Assembly: GCA_016869285.1 (NCBI GenBank)
Contig: VGEN01000009.1
Location: 1-54,240, forward strand
From: Alphaproteobacteria bacterium
GTDB lineage: Bacteria > Pseudomonadota > Alphaproteobacteria > SHVZ01
Length of the DNA: 54,240 bases
Direction of reading: 5' to 3'
Shown: in pieces, positions 26,102-35,183 of the stretch
Position numbering within the stretch: the first letter of the stretch is position 1
Layout of the letters: the number at the start of each line of letters is the position of its first letter
Translations under genes and position numbers: made by a program
The notes under the pieces: generated by a model
What the model saw: only the letters and a program-made list of their open reading frames with translations
Databases searched by the model: none
Told to the model about the DNA's origin: nothing

Positions 26102-26968
26102 GTGAATCTGGCGACCAAGCTCGATCCGCTCATCATCGGGCTGATCCTTACCTCGGCGATCATCCACGCGACCTGGAACGCGCTGGTCAAGTCCGACAGC
26201 GACCGGCTGGTCACCTTTGCCGTGGTGATGGGTGCCGGCTCGGTGATGGGACTCCTGGCGGCACCTTTCGTCGATATCCCTCGCGCCGAGGCGTGGCCGT
26301 GGCTGCTGACCTCGGTCGTCATCCACTGCTTCTACTACTACTTCTTGCTCCAGGCCTATGCGCATGGCGATCTCAGCTTCGTCTATCCGATCGCGCGTGG
26401 CCTCGGGCCTCTGCTGGTCGCCGTGTTCTCCGGCACGCTGCTCTCCGAGCATCTTTCGTTCCGCGAGGCGATCGGCGTGCTTCTCGTCTCGGTCGGCATT
26501 GCCGGCGTCGCCTTCGGCCATGGGCTTCCGCGCGGCATCGACGTCCGGGCTGCCGCCTTCGCGGTGCTGACCGGCCTCACCATTGCCGGATACACGGTGA
26601 CCGACGGCATCGGCGCCAAGGTTTCGCAGGATCCGCTCGCCTACATCGTCTGGCTCAACATTTGCGAAGGGCCGTGGGTGATGGTCGTGGCGCTGTTTCA
26701 GCGCCGCGGCCGCGTCATCGGTCATCTTCGTCACCATTGGTGGCGCGGCGTCGTCGGCGGCATCATCGCCACCGTCGGCTACGGCATCGCGATCTGGGCC
26801 CTGAGCCTCGGCGCCATGGCGCATGTGGCGGCGATCCGCGAAACCTCGGTATTGTTCGCGGCGCTGATGGGCACCTTCCTCCTCGGCGAGAGCTTCGGGC
26901 GGCGGCGGATCGTCGCGGCTGCGCTCGTCGTCGTCGGGCTGCTCACGATGAACCTGAGGCTTGGATAG
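26102..26968 (+). CDS. EamA-family (drug/metabolite transporter superfamily) permease
   Basis: 288 residues with about ten hydrophobic helices arranged as two five-helix EamA repeats. Features include ATWNALVK near the N-terminus, YPIARGLGPLLVAVFSG in the first repeat and RETSVLFAALMGTFLLGE in the second. The family exports or imports amino acids, nucleotides and other small molecules; substrate is unknown. Start is GTG with AGGGGGCC shortly upstream. It lies 31 bp after the nuclease-like gene and 4 bp before the inositol-monophosphatase-like gene. Confidence 0.86.
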   Translation: MNLATKLDPLIIGLILTSAIIHATWNALVKSDSDRLVTFAVVMGAGSVMGLLAAPFVDIPRAEAWPWLLTSVVIHCFYYYFLLQAYAHGDLSFVYPIARGLGPLLVAVFSGTLLSEHLSFREAIGVLLVSVGIAGVAFGHGLPRGIDVRAAAFAVLTGLTIAGYTVTDGIGAKVSQDPLAYIVWLNICEGPWVMVVALFQRRGRVIGHLRHHWWRGVVGGIIATVGYGIAIWALSLGAMAHVAAIRETSVLFAALMGTFLLGESFGRRRIVAAALVVVGLLTMNLRLG

Positions 26969-26972
26969 GCAG

Positions 26973-27755
26973 ATGAACGACCTCGATCAACGCGAGCTTG
27001 CGATGCTCGCGATCGCCCGCGAGGCGGGCGAGCTTGCCCGGCGCCGCTTCAGCGACCGTTCGAGCTTCACCGTCAAGTTCAAGGGCCCGCAGGACTTCAT
27101 CACCGAGGCCGATGGCGAGGTCGAGCGTCTGATCGTCGGGCGCCTCAACGCCGCCTTCCCCGAGGACACCTATCTCGGCGAGGAGACCGGCGGAAAGCCC
27201 GGGCGCCGCGCCTGGGTCATCGATCCGATCGACGGCACCGCAAACTTCGCGCGCGGCATCGCGCATTTCTGCGTCTCGATCGCTTTCGTCGAGGACGGCA
27301 AGATCCGGCTCGGCGCCATCTACCAGCCGATGAGCCGTGAGATGTTCGCCGCCCGCGAAGGCCGCGGCGCCACCCTCGACGGCGCACCGATGAAGGTGAC
27401 GACGACGGCGCAGATCGGCGAAGCGGCCGTCGAGCTCGGCTGGTCGAAGCGGCGCACCGCCAAGGACTATACCGACACGGCGCTCCGTATCCTCGATGCC
27501 GGCGGCAGCTTCCGGCGCTGCGCCTCGGGCGCGTTGGGCCTCGCCTTCGTCGCCGCCGGCCGCACCGACGCCTATTTCGAGAGGCACATCAATTCCTGGG
27601 ACTGCCTCGCCGGCATCCTGATGGTGAACGAGGCCGGCGGCTGGACCAATGACTTCCTCGCCGGCGACGGCCTGCTCAAGGGCGGCCCGGTGCTCGGCAC
27701 CAACGCCGCCCTCAAGGACACGATCGCGAAGCTGGTCGAGGTCGAAAGAGGGTAG
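26973..27755 (+). CDS. Inositol monophosphatase family protein
   Basis: 260 residues of the metal-dependent, lithium-sensitive phosphatase fold. Motifs: EETGG (metal Glu), VIDPIDGTANFARG (metal aspartates and phosphate loop) and WDCLAGILMVNEAGG (third metal Asp). Family members hydrolyse inositol-1-phosphate, histidinol phosphate, PAP or fructose-1,6-bisphosphate, and motif reading does not separate these. The ATG at 26973 is preferred over an upstream TTG. The dehydratase gene follows within 10 bp. Confidence 0.88.
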   Translation: MNDLDQRELAMLAIAREAGELARRRFSDRSSFTVKFKGPQDFITEADGEVERLIVGRLNAAFPEDTYLGEETGGKPGRRAWVIDPIDGTANFARGIAHFCVSIAFVEDGKIRLGAIYQPMSREMFAAREGRGATLDGAPMKVTTTAQIGEAAVELGWSKRRTAKDYTDTALRILDAGGSFRRCASGALGLAFVAAGRTDAYFERHINSWDCLAGILMVNEAGGWTNDFLAGDGLLKGGPVLGTNAALKDTIAKLVEVERG

Positions 27756-27764
27756 ACTCCCTCC

Positions 27765-29480
27765 ATGTCGAATGACTCGGACAGCTCGGCAGGCCAGGGC
27801 CTTGCGCGCGGCCTCACCAACTATGGCGACCGCGACTTCGCGCTCTATCTGCGTCGCTCCTTCGCGCGCTCGATGGGCTACTCGGAGGCGATGCTGGCGC
27901 GGCCGGTGGTCGGCATCGTCGATACGTCCAGCGGCTACAACAACTGCCATCGTAACCTGCCGGAGCTGATCGAGGCCGTGAAGCGCGGCGTGATCGCCGC
28001 CGGCGGCTTGCCGATCGTCTTCCCGACGATCTCGCTCGGCGAGGTGTTCCTGACGCCGACCAGCCTCAAATACCGGAACCTGATGGCGCTCGACACCGAG
28101 GAGATGATCCGCGCCCAGCCGATGGACGCGGTCGTCGCCGTCGGCGGCTGCGACAAGACGGTGCCGGCGCAGCTCATGGCGCTCGCCTCCGCGGGCAAGC
28201 CGGCGGTGCAGCTTCTCGCCGGCCCGATGCTGACCTCGGGATACCGGGGCGAGCGGCTCGGCGCCTGCACCGACTGCCGGCGCTTCTGGGCCCGCTATCG
28301 CGCCGGCGAGATAGACAAGGCCGAGATCCAGGCGGTCGAGAGCCGCCTTGCCACCACGGCCGGCACCTGTGCGGTCATGGGCACGGCCTCGACCATGGCC
28401 GCGATCGCCGAGACGCTCGGCCTCGCGCTGCCCGGAACCGCGGCGATCCCGGCCGTTCATGCCGACAGGCTGCGCGCGGGAGAAGCTTCGGGCATGGCGG
28501 CGCTGGATGCCGCGCGACGCGGCCTCACGCCGGATAAGCTGATCACGCCGCGATCGGTCGAGAATGCCCTGACCGTGCTGCTGGCGGTCGGCGGCTCGAC
28601 CAATGCCGTGCTGCATCTCGCTGCCGTCGCCGGCCGCGTCGGGATTGCGCTCGACCTGAAGCGCCTCAACGAGCTCTCCGATCGCACGCCGGTGATCGTC
28701 GACCTAAAGCCGACCGGCCAGCACTACATGGAGGATCTTTTCGCCGCCGGCGGTGTCGGCGCGGTTCTGCGCGAGCTCAAGCCGCTGCTGCATCTCGACT
28801 GCCTCACCGTGACCGGCGAGACGCTGGGCGAGCGCCTCGGGAACGGCGATGGCTGGGTCGATCGCAAGGTGGTACGGCCGTTGGACGACCCCTACCTGCC
28901 TTATGGCGGCCTCGTCGCGCTGTTCGGCTCGCTGGCGCCCGGCGGCGCCATCCTTAAGCGCTCCGCGGCGGACTCGACTCTGTTCGAGCGCGAAGGACGT
29001 GCCGTTGTCTTTGACGGGCTCGAAGATCTCGCGCGACGCATCGACGATCCGGCGCTCGATGTCACGCCGGACGATTTCCTGGTGATGAAAGGCGCCGGGC
29101 CGACCTCGACCGCCTGCATGCCGGAAGCGGGCTATCTGCCGATCCCTGCCAAGCTCGCGCGAGCGGGGGTCAAGGATATGGTGCGGATCTCGGATGCACG
29201 CATGAGCGGCACCGCCTTCGGCACGGTGGTTCTGCATGTGACGCCGGATGCGGCCTCCGGCGGCCCCCTCGCGAGAGTGCGCTCCGGCGATCGCATCCGC
29301 CTTTCGGTCAGGGAGCGCCGCATCGACCTGATGGTCGCCGCCGAGGAGCTGGCGCGGCGGCCGGTGCCGGCCGCAACTCGCCCGTCGCGCGGCTACGACC
29401 GGCTTTACGCGCGCGAGATCACCCAGGCCGACAAGGGCTGCGACTTCGACTTCCTGAGGGCCGTTCCCGATCGCCCGTAA
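27765..29480 (+). CDS. IlvD/Edd family dehydratase (sugar-acid dehydratase type)
   Basis: 571 residues. Conserved Fe-S/Mg blocks include NNCHRNLPELIEAVKRG, VGGCDKTVPAQLMA, TAGTCAVMGTASTMA and GPTSTACMPE. The segment GACTDCRRFW and its neighbourhood look closer to sugar-acid dehydratases (arabinonate/xylonate type) than to dihydroxyacid dehydratase proper, but this is a judgement by eye. Expected reaction: removal of water from an aldonic acid to a 2-keto-3-deoxy acid. It is the last gene of the run that began with the nuclease-like gene. Confidence 0.82.
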   Translation: MSNDSDSSAGQGLARGLTNYGDRDFALYLRRSFARSMGYSEAMLARPVVGIVDTSSGYNNCHRNLPELIEAVKRGVIAAGGLPIVFPTISLGEVFLTPTSLKYRNLMALDTEEMIRAQPMDAVVAVGGCDKTVPAQLMALASAGKPAVQLLAGPMLTSGYRGERLGACTDCRRFWARYRAGEIDKAEIQAVESRLATTAGTCAVMGTASTMAAIAETLGLALPGTAAIPAVHADRLRAGEASGMAALDAARRGLTPDKLITPRSVENALTVLLAVGGSTNAVLHLAAVAGRVGIALDLKRLNELSDRTPVIVDLKPTGQHYMEDLFAAGGVGAVLRELKPLLHLDCLTVTGETLGERLGNGDGWVDRKVVRPLDDPYLPYGGLVALFGSLAPGGAILKRSAADSTLFEREGRAVVFDGLEDLARRIDDPALDVTPDDFLVMKGAGPTSTACMPEAGYLPIPAKLARAGVKDMVRISDARMSGTAFGTVVLHVTPDAASGGPLARVRSGDRIRLSVRERRIDLMVAAEELARRPVPAATRPSRGYDRLYAREITQADKGCDFDFLRAVPDRP

Positions 29481-29530
29481 GCCCTTGGTAATACACGGAG
29501 TCGGCGATCACGCTTCGTTCCGCGCCAATT

Positions 29531-29620
29531 GGAGGCATGGGCGTGCGGCGCAAGTTGCGGTAAAGGAGCGTCAAAACCCGTCGGGCTGCGCCCGGCGGGT
29601 CTTTCGATTGGGCGCAACTT
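29531..29620 (+). promoter_or_regulatory. Candidate cis-regulatory leader of kup with a mini-ORF and mutually exclusive stems
   Basis: GGAGG at 29531-29535 is followed by a tiny reading frame ending TAA at 29561-29563. It starts at ATG 29537 (MGVRRKLR) or, with better spacing, at GTG 29543 (MRRKLR). The strong hairpin at 29576-29600 comes next. A second possible stem pairs AAGTTGCG (29552-29559, inside the mini-ORF) with CGCAACTT (29613-29620, just before the kup start) and would enclose the hairpin. This arrangement is typical of ribosome-dependent attenuators, but function here is inference. Confidence 0.4.
29576..29604 (+). terminator. GC-rich intrinsic-terminator-like hairpin in the kup leader
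   Basis: An 11-bp stem (ACCCGTCGGGC paired with GCCCGGCGGGT, one G-U) with a 3-nt loop, preceded by AAA and followed by CTTT. The short U-run makes it a weak terminator. It may end the upstream dehydratase transcript or act as an attenuator for kup. Confidence 0.6.
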
Positions 29621-29634
29621 CCCACGAGCACCCC

Positions 29635-31521
29635 GTGTCTCACGCGCAGCCTTCGTCGTCGTCCGGCAACGATCCGGTTCTCCGCCTGATGCTGGGCGCC
29701 ATCGGCGTCGTCTTCGGCGACATCGGCACTAGCCCGCTCTACGCCATGAAGGAGAGTTTCCTCGGGGCGCATGCGGTCGAGCTGACGCAAGCGCATGTCT
29801 ATGGCGTGCTGTCGCTGGTTTTCTGGTCGGTGACGGTGCTCGTCTCGATCAAATACGTCATGGTGATCATGCGCGCCGACAACAAGGGCGAAGGAGGCAG
29901 TCTTGCGCTCCTCGCGCTGGTCAGCAGCGCCGTGCAAGGCACGCGCATGTCCTTTCTCGTGCTTGTGCTCGGCGTCTTCGCCGCGGCGCTGTTCTACGGG
30001 GACAGCATGATCACGCCGGCGATCTCGGTGCTGAGCGCGGTCGAAGGGCTCGCCTTCTACACACCGCGGCTTGACGCCTATGTGGTGCCGCTGACCGTCC
30101 TCATCCTGGTGGGCCTTTTCGTGCTGCAGAGCCGCGGCACCGGCGGCGTCGGCAAGCTGTTCGGCCCGATCATGGTCCTTTGGTTCGTCACGCTCGCGGG
30201 GCTCGGCATCGTTGCCATTGCGCGGCATCCGACAATCCTGTTCGCATTAAGTCCGACCTATGCGATAGCCTTTTTCATTACCGACGGGGTGGTGGCGTTT
30301 CTAACACTCGGCACCGTTGTCCTCGCCGTCACCGGAGCCGAAGCGCTCTATGCCGATATGGGGCATTTCGGCCGCGAGCCGATCCGACGGGCCTGGTTCT
30401 TCTTTGTGCTGCCGGCATTGATGCTGAACTACCTCGGTCAGGGGGCCGAGCTCCTCGACAATCCAGAGGCAATCAAGAATCCGTTCTACAGCCTGGCGCC
30501 CGATTGGGCGCTGTTGCCGATGGTCCTGCTTTCGACGATGGCAGCCGTCATCGCCTCGCAAGCGGTCATTTCAGGTGCCTTCTCCGTGACCCAGCAGGCG
30601 ATCCAGCTCGGCCTTCTGCCGCGCATGAAGATCGCGCACACCTCTTCCTCCGAGATCGGCCAGATCTACATCCCATTCATCAATTGGACGCTGGCCGCAT
30701 TCGTCATCGGCCTGGTGGTCGGTTTCGGCTCGTCCACCAGCATCGCCGCCGCCTATGGCGTCGCCGTCACCTGCACGATGATGATCGACACGCTGCTCGC
30801 CTATCTTTACGCGCGCCTCGTCGCCAAGTGGACGCTGGCAGCGTCGATGAGCCTGTTTGGCCTGTTCCTGGTCATCGATCTCGCTTATGTCGTCGCCAAC
30901 CTGGTCAAGATTCCGGACGGCGGCTGGTTCCCGCTCGGCATCGGGCTCGCCTTCTTCATCCTGCTAACGACCTGGAAGCGCGGCCGCCAGCTCCTGTTCG
31001 AGCGCCTGCGCAGCGACACCATCCCCATGGATGTGTTCCTGCGTTCGAGCAAGAAGTCGGTGCATCGCGTCGGCGGCACGGCGATCTACATGACCGGCTC
31101 GGTCGACACTGTGCCGCACGCGCTCTTGCACAACCTCAAGCACAACAAGGTGCTGCATGAGCGCAACATCATGCTGACGGTAGTGACGGCCGATGTGCCC
31201 ACCTGGCCCGAGGCTGACCGCCTGGAAATCCGTGAGCTCGGCTCCGGCTTCTGGCGCGTGGTCGTGCGCTTCGGCTTCATGGATATCGCCGATGTGCCGA
31301 GCGCGCTCAAGCTCGGCGCCCGGCAAGGCATGCCGATCGATCTCTTCGACGCCTCCTTCTTCTTGAGTCGCGAAGCGATTCGCCCCTCGATCAGGCCGGG
31401 CATGCCGCTCTGGCGCGAGACCCTGTTCGCCTGGATGTCGCGCAATGCCACCAGCGCAATGGATTTCTTCCAGCTGCCGCCCGACCGCGTCGTCGAGGTC
31501 GGTACGACGGTCGAGATCTGA
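29635..31521 (+). CDS. kup: Low-affinity potassium uptake protein Kup
   Basis: 628 residues, the normal length for Kup. About twelve membrane helices fill residues 15-430, followed by a C-terminal cytoplasmic domain. Diagnostic blocks are GVVFGDIGTSPLYAMKE, RADNKGEGG, FYGDSMITPAISVLSAVEGL and GADLLDN-like GAELLDN. It imports K+ with H+ across the inner membrane. The start is GTG 29635, with no clear ribosome site; an in-frame TTG at 29608 is another option. The upstream leader contains a mini-ORF and hairpin that could regulate it. Confidence 0.95.
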   Translation: MSHAQPSSSSGNDPVLRLMLGAIGVVFGDIGTSPLYAMKESFLGAHAVELTQAHVYGVLSLVFWSVTVLVSIKYVMVIMRADNKGEGGSLALLALVSSAVQGTRMSFLVLVLGVFAAALFYGDSMITPAISVLSAVEGLAFYTPRLDAYVVPLTVLILVGLFVLQSRGTGGVGKLFGPIMVLWFVTLAGLGIVAIARHPTILFALSPTYAIAFFITDGVVAFLTLGTVVLAVTGAEALYADMGHFGREPIRRAWFFFVLPALMLNYLGQGAELLDNPEAIKNPFYSLAPDWALLPMVLLSTMAAVIASQAVISGAFSVTQQAIQLGLLPRMKIAHTSSSEIGQIYIPFINWTLAAFVIGLVVGFGSSTSIAAAYGVAVTCTMMIDTLLAYLYARLVAKWTLAASMSLFGLFLVIDLAYVVANLVKIPDGGWFPLGIGLAFFILLTTWKRGRQLLFERLRSDTIPMDVFLRSSKKSVHRVGGTAIYMTGSVDTVPHALLHNLKHNKVLHERNIMLTVVTADVPTWPEADRLEIRELGSGFWRVVVRFGFMDIADVPSALKLGARQGMPIDLFDASFFLSREAIRPSIRPGMPLWRETLFAWMSRNATSAMDFFQLPPDRVVEVGTTVEI

Positions 31522-31543
31522 CCCTCATTCGAGAGACCCTGAT

Positions 31544-32626
31544 ATGGTGATGCTGAAGGCGAGTGCGCTCGAGGAATTCGTCCGTGACATCTTCGTCAAG
31601 GCGGGTTGCTCGCCGGAGGAGGGCGCACGCGTCGGCAAGTACCTCGTCGCCGCCAACCTGACCGGGCACGACAGCCACGGCGTCGTCCGCGTGCCGCGCT
31701 ATGTGCAGATGAAGAATGACGGGCTGATCACGGCGGATCAGAAAGTCTCGATCGAGGTCGAAACGCCGGTGCTTGCCGTGGTCGATGCGCGCTACGGCTT
31801 CGGCCAGACTGCCGCACCCCAGGCCGTCCAGCTCGGCATCGACAAGTGCCGGAAGAACGGGCTCTCCGCGATCGCGCTCCGCAATGCGGGCCACATCGGC
31901 CGCGTCGGCGACTGGGCGGAGATGGCGGCAGAAGCGGACTTGGTCTCGGTCCACTTCGTCAATGCCGCCGGCTCGATCCTGGTCGCCCCCTTCAACGCGG
32001 TCGAGCGCCGGTTCTCGACCGCGCCCTACTGCGTCGGCGTGCCGCGGCCCGGCAAGCCACCGCTCGTTCTCGACTTCGCAACCTCGGTCGTCGCCGAGGG
32101 CAAGGTGCTGGTCGCGAGCAAGGGCGGCAAGAAGGTTCCGGATCATGCGCTGATCGGCCCGGCCGGCAGGATGAGCGGCGATCCGCATCTGCTCTATGGC
32201 GACTACGACCCGAGAGGCGGCCGCGACTACAAGAGCGGGCCGGGCGCGATCCGTGCCTTCGGCGACCACAAGGGCTCCGGGCTTGCCTTCATGTGCGAGG
32301 TGCTGGGCGGCGCGCTCACCGGCACCGGCGCCGCCACGCCCGGCCGGCGCTTCGCCAACGGCATGCTCTCTTTCTACATCGACCCCGGAATCGTCGATCC
32401 GAAGAACTTCCTGCCGGAAGAGCTCACGCGCTTCGTCGACTGGGTGAAGACGGCGAAGCCGGTTCCAGGCGAGGAGGTCTTGGTGCCGGGCGAGCCGGAA
32501 GCGCGGATGCGCGCCAAGCGTCTGGCCGAAGGTATCCCGCTGCCGGACGAGATCTGGCAGTCGCTCGTGGACACGGCGCGGGAAGTCGGCCTCGACGAGC
32601 GAAGGATTCAGTCGGCCGCGATGTAG
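31544..32626 (+). CDS. Malate/L-lactate dehydrogenase family (Ldh2) oxidoreductase
   Basis: 360 residues of the NAD(P)-dependent Ldh2 fold, unrelated to classical lactate dehydrogenase. Diagnostic parts are TGHDSHGVVRVPRYV near residue 45, RNAGHIGRVGDWAEMA, DFATSVVAEGKV and GDHKGSGLAFMCEVLGGALTG. Members act on malate, L-sulfolactate, ureidoglycolate or 2,3-diketogulonate, so substrate is open. The ATG at 31544 has GAGAG upstream; ATG 31550 is also possible. The gene runs convergent to cinA and ends just before a long perfect palindrome. Confidence 0.86.
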   Translation: MVMLKASALEEFVRDIFVKAGCSPEEGARVGKYLVAANLTGHDSHGVVRVPRYVQMKNDGLITADQKVSIEVETPVLAVVDARYGFGQTAAPQAVQLGIDKCRKNGLSAIALRNAGHIGRVGDWAEMAAEADLVSVHFVNAAGSILVAPFNAVERRFSTAPYCVGVPRPGKPPLVLDFATSVVAEGKVLVASKGGKKVPDHALIGPAGRMSGDPHLLYGDYDPRGGRDYKSGPGAIRAFGDHKGSGLAFMCEVLGGALTGTGAATPGRRFANGMLSFYIDPGIVDPKNFLPEELTRFVDWVKTAKPVPGEEVLVPGEPEARMRAKRLAEGIPLPDEIWQSLVDTAREVGLDERRIQSAAM

Positions 32627-32646
32627 GTGACGACCTCGCTTCGCTC

Positions 32647-32685
32647 GCCCCCACCCTTCAACGCATTGCGTTGAAGGGTGGGGGC
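32647..32685. terminator. Perfect 19-bp inverted repeat between convergent genes, likely bidirectional terminator
   Basis: GCCCCCACCCTTCAACGCA at 32647-32665 is followed by a single T and then its exact reverse complement at 32667-32685. It lies between the stops of the Ldh2-family gene and cinA. No long U-tract follows on either strand, so it could equally be an extragenic palindrome of the kind seen at 24.1 kb (shared GCCCCCACCC motif). Confidence 0.65.
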
Positions 32686-32688
32686 ACT

Positions 32689-33954
32689 TCACTTCTTCTC
32701 GAAGTCGATCTTCTCGTCGATCGGCAGCCCCTGCAGATAGCGGCGCAAGCAGTCGAGTCCCATCTCGATCGCGCCGAGCCTGACCCATTCGCGGCCGCCC
32801 AGCAGCCGCGAATGGCGGGTCAGCGTGCGCGCGCCGGCCGACACCGCGATGCAGATCGTGCCGCCGAGCTCGATGCGATCTGTCCCATCGTCGAGATCGA
32901 CAAGAACGGCGAGCGCGTGATCGGCGCCGGTCTTCTCGCGCAAGGCCTCGGCGATCTCGGAAGCAGCCTCGGTCGAGGCCTCGGCATGCGCCGGCGCGAG
33001 CCCGAGCGATCCGCGGAGCTGCGCCGGATCGCGCGAGACGATACCGCGGCGGAACACCGCTTCCGCACCGGCGAGCGGCGACAGGCGAGCCGCGATCTGC
33101 CCGCCGGTGAAGCTCTCGGCGACGGCGAGCGTCGCCGAGCGCTGCGCCAGCGCCTGCAGCACCACGCCTTCGAGCGTCTGATCGTCTTCGGCCAGGATGA
33201 AGTTGCCGACGCGCCTGCGCACCTCGGCCTCGACCGGCGCCAGCTTGCGCCGGACATCGTCCATGTCGGCGCCGCGGACCAGCAGCTTGGTCTCGAGCTG
33301 CGGATAGTGCGCGCGGAAGCCGAGCTTGATGCTGCCGTCGGGCGCCATCTCCTCGAGGCCGGTGAGCAGCGTGTCGACGTGCGACTCGCCGAGCCCGTAG
33401 GAATGGAACCGCTTGAGGTGGATGGTGACCGGCCGCCCGGTCTTGGCAAGCAGGCGCGGGATGATCTGCTCCTCCAGCATGCGGCGAAGCTCGCGCGGCA
33501 CGCCGGGCGTGAAAAAGAAGCGGGCGGGACCGATATCGAGAGCGAAGCCGCAAGCGGTGCCGATCGGGTTGTCGAGGACCTCCGCGGTCGCCGGCAGCAT
33601 CGCCTGCTTCCTGTTGTTGGGCGGCATGGCGCGTCCGCGTCGGGTGAAGAACGCCTCCATCTTCTCGAACCATTCCCGGTTCAGCACCAGCTCGCAGCCG
33701 GTAGCCTTGGCCGCGATCTCCTGCGAGAGGTCGTCGACCGTGGGACCGAGCCCGCCATTGACGATCACCGCGTCGGCGCGGCTTGCGGCCAGCCGGAACG
33801 CCTCCAACAGTCGCTCGCGATCGTCGCCGACCGTCGTGCCCCAGACGACCGACAGCCCGACATCCTCGAGCTTCTGGCTCATGTAGCTGAAGTTCGAGTT
33901 GACGATCTTGCCGGTCAGCACCTCGTCGCCGGTGCAGATGATCTCGATGCGCAT
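32689..33954 (-). CDS. cinA: CinA-family protein (NMN amidohydrolase / competence-damage protein)
   Basis: 421 residues with both domains of full-length CinA. Residues 1-170 form the molybdopterin-binding-like COG1058 domain (IICTGDEVLTGKIVNSN, VNGGLGPTVDDLS, FFFTPGVPRELRRMLEE). Residues 260-415 form the PncC-type amidohydrolase domain (LAVAESFTGGQIAARLSPLAGAE in two parts, followed by GTICIAVS). The family deamidates nicotinamide mononucleotide and hydrolyses ADP-ribose. The PncC signature here has FTGG, close to the usual STGG/CTGG. It is divergent from rodA. Confidence 0.92.
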   Translation of the reverse strand: MRIEIICTGDEVLTGKIVNSNFSYMSQKLEDVGLSVVWGTTVGDDRERLLEAFRLAASRADAVIVNGGLGPTVDDLSQEIAAKATGCELVLNREWFEKMEAFFTRRGRAMPPNNRKQAMLPATAEVLDNPIGTACGFALDIGPARFFFTPGVPRELRRMLEEQIIPRLLAKTGRPVTIHLKRFHSYGLGESHVDTLLTGLEEMAPDGSIKLGFRAHYPQLETKLLVRGADMDDVRRKLAPVEAEVRRRVGNFILAEDDQTLEGVVLQALAQRSATLAVAESFTGGQIAARLSPLAGAEAVFRRGIVSRDPAQLRGSLGLAPAHAEASTEAASEIAEALREKTGADHALAVLVDLDDGTDRIELGGTICIAVSAGARTLTRHSRLLGGREWVRLGAIEMGLDCLRRYLQGLPIDEKIDFEKK

Positions 33955-34043
33955 ACGGATTTCCCAAAGGCGGCAAACGGTGTCGGGGAGCTGCGGGCGG
34001 GGCCGATCTGTATCATAGAGCCCGAATCGGCTAAATCTCCCCC

Positions 34044-35183
34044 ATGGTCCAGGAGATCGGCCGACCGGCCCCCGATCTGAGCCTCTTCCGCAAGCTCCTG
34101 CTGGTGAACTGGGGGCTGGTTGCGCTGGTCCTGATGATCGCCGGCATCGGCATTGCCATCCTCTACTCGGCCGCGGGCGGAGCTTGGTCGCCCTGGGCTT
34201 CGCGGCAGCTGGTGCGTCTCGCCGTCGGCCTCCTGGTGATGGTGGCGGTCGCCCTCATCGATATCCGGCTCTGGCTTCGCTACGCTTACCTGATCTATGG
34301 GCTGGCGCTGGCGATGCTGGTCCTCGTCGATGTCATGGGCCGTGTCGGCGGCGGGGCGCAGCGTTGGATCGACTTCGGCGTGATTCAGCTGCAGCCCTCG
34401 GAGCTGATGAAGATCGCGGTCGTGCTGGCGCTCGGCCGCTACTTCCACGGGCTTACGCTGGAGCAGGTGGGGAAGCCCCTGATGCTGATCCCGCCGCTCC
34501 TGCTGATAGGTCTGCCGGTCGTGCTGGTGCTCCGGCAGCCCAATCTCGGCACAGCGATGCTGCTTGCCGCCGGTTCGGCCGCGGTAATGTTTGCGGCCGG
34601 GGTGCGCATCTGGAAATTCCTGCTGGTCGGAGGGGCTGCCGCCGCAGCGATCCCGATCGCCTGGTCTTTCCTCAAGGACTATCAGAAGCGCCGCGTCTAC
34701 ACCTTCGTCGACCCCTCGCAGGATCCGCTCGGCGCCGGCTACAACATTCTGCAGTCGAAGATCGCGCTCGGTTCCGGCGGCATCTTCGGCAAGGGCTTCC
34801 TGAACGGAACGCAAGGCCAGCTCCGCTTCCTGCCGGAGATGCAGACCGACTTCATCTTCACCGTGCTGGCCGAGGAGTTCGGCATGGTCGGGTGCCTGGT
34901 GCTGCTCGGCCTTTACGTGCTTGTGCTGATCTACGGCTTCGCCATTGCTGTCCGCGCTCGCAGCCAGTTCGGCCGCTTGGTCGCCATCGGCGTCACCACC
35001 CAGCTCTTCCTCTACGTCTTCATCAACATGGCGATGGTCATGGGGCTGGTGCCGGTCGTCGGCATTCCGCTGCCGCTGGTGAGCTATGGCGGCACCGCGA
35101 TGCTGACGCTGCTCGCCGGTGCCGGCCTATTGATCTCGGTCTCGGTCCACCGCGACGTCGAGATTCCGCGCTGGCACGGCTAG
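34044..35183 (+). CDS. rodA: Rod-shape-determining peptidoglycan glycosyltransferase RodA
   Basis: 379 residues, SEDS family, about ten membrane helices. Signature segments are GGGAQRWIDFGVIQLQPSE, IALGSGGIFGKGFLNGTQGQ, LPEMQTDFIFTVLAEEFG and GIPLPLVSYGGTAML. It polymerises lipid II in the elongasome with a class B PBP (the usual partner gene pbp2/mrdA and mreBCD are not in this window). The ATG at 34044 is used. Its TAG overlaps, through CTAG, the stop of the converging methyltransferase gene. Confidence 0.96.
   Translation: MVQEIGRPAPDLSLFRKLLLVNWGLVALVLMIAGIGIAILYSAAGGAWSPWASRQLVRLAVGLLVMVAVALIDIRLWLRYAYLIYGLALAMLVLVDVMGRVGGGAQRWIDFGVIQLQPSELMKIAVVLALGRYFHGLTLEQVGKPLMLIPPLLLIGLPVVLVLRQPNLGTAMLLAAGSAAVMFAAGVRIWKFLLVGGAAAAAIPIAWSFLKDYQKRRVYTFVDPSQDPLGAGYNILQSKIALGSGGIFGKGFLNGTQGQLRFLPEMQTDFIFTVLAEEFGMVGCLVLLGLYVLVLIYGFAIAVRARSQFGRLVAIGVTTQLFLYVFINMAMVMGLVPVVGIPLPLVSYGGTAMLTLLAGAGLLISVSVHRDVEIPRWHG

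Noticed and set aside
31391..33976. An 861-codon minus-strand frame over the Ldh2-family gene and cinA
   Set aside because: It overlaps cinA in the wrong frame and spans the intergenic palindrome, with Arg-rich, motif-free translation.
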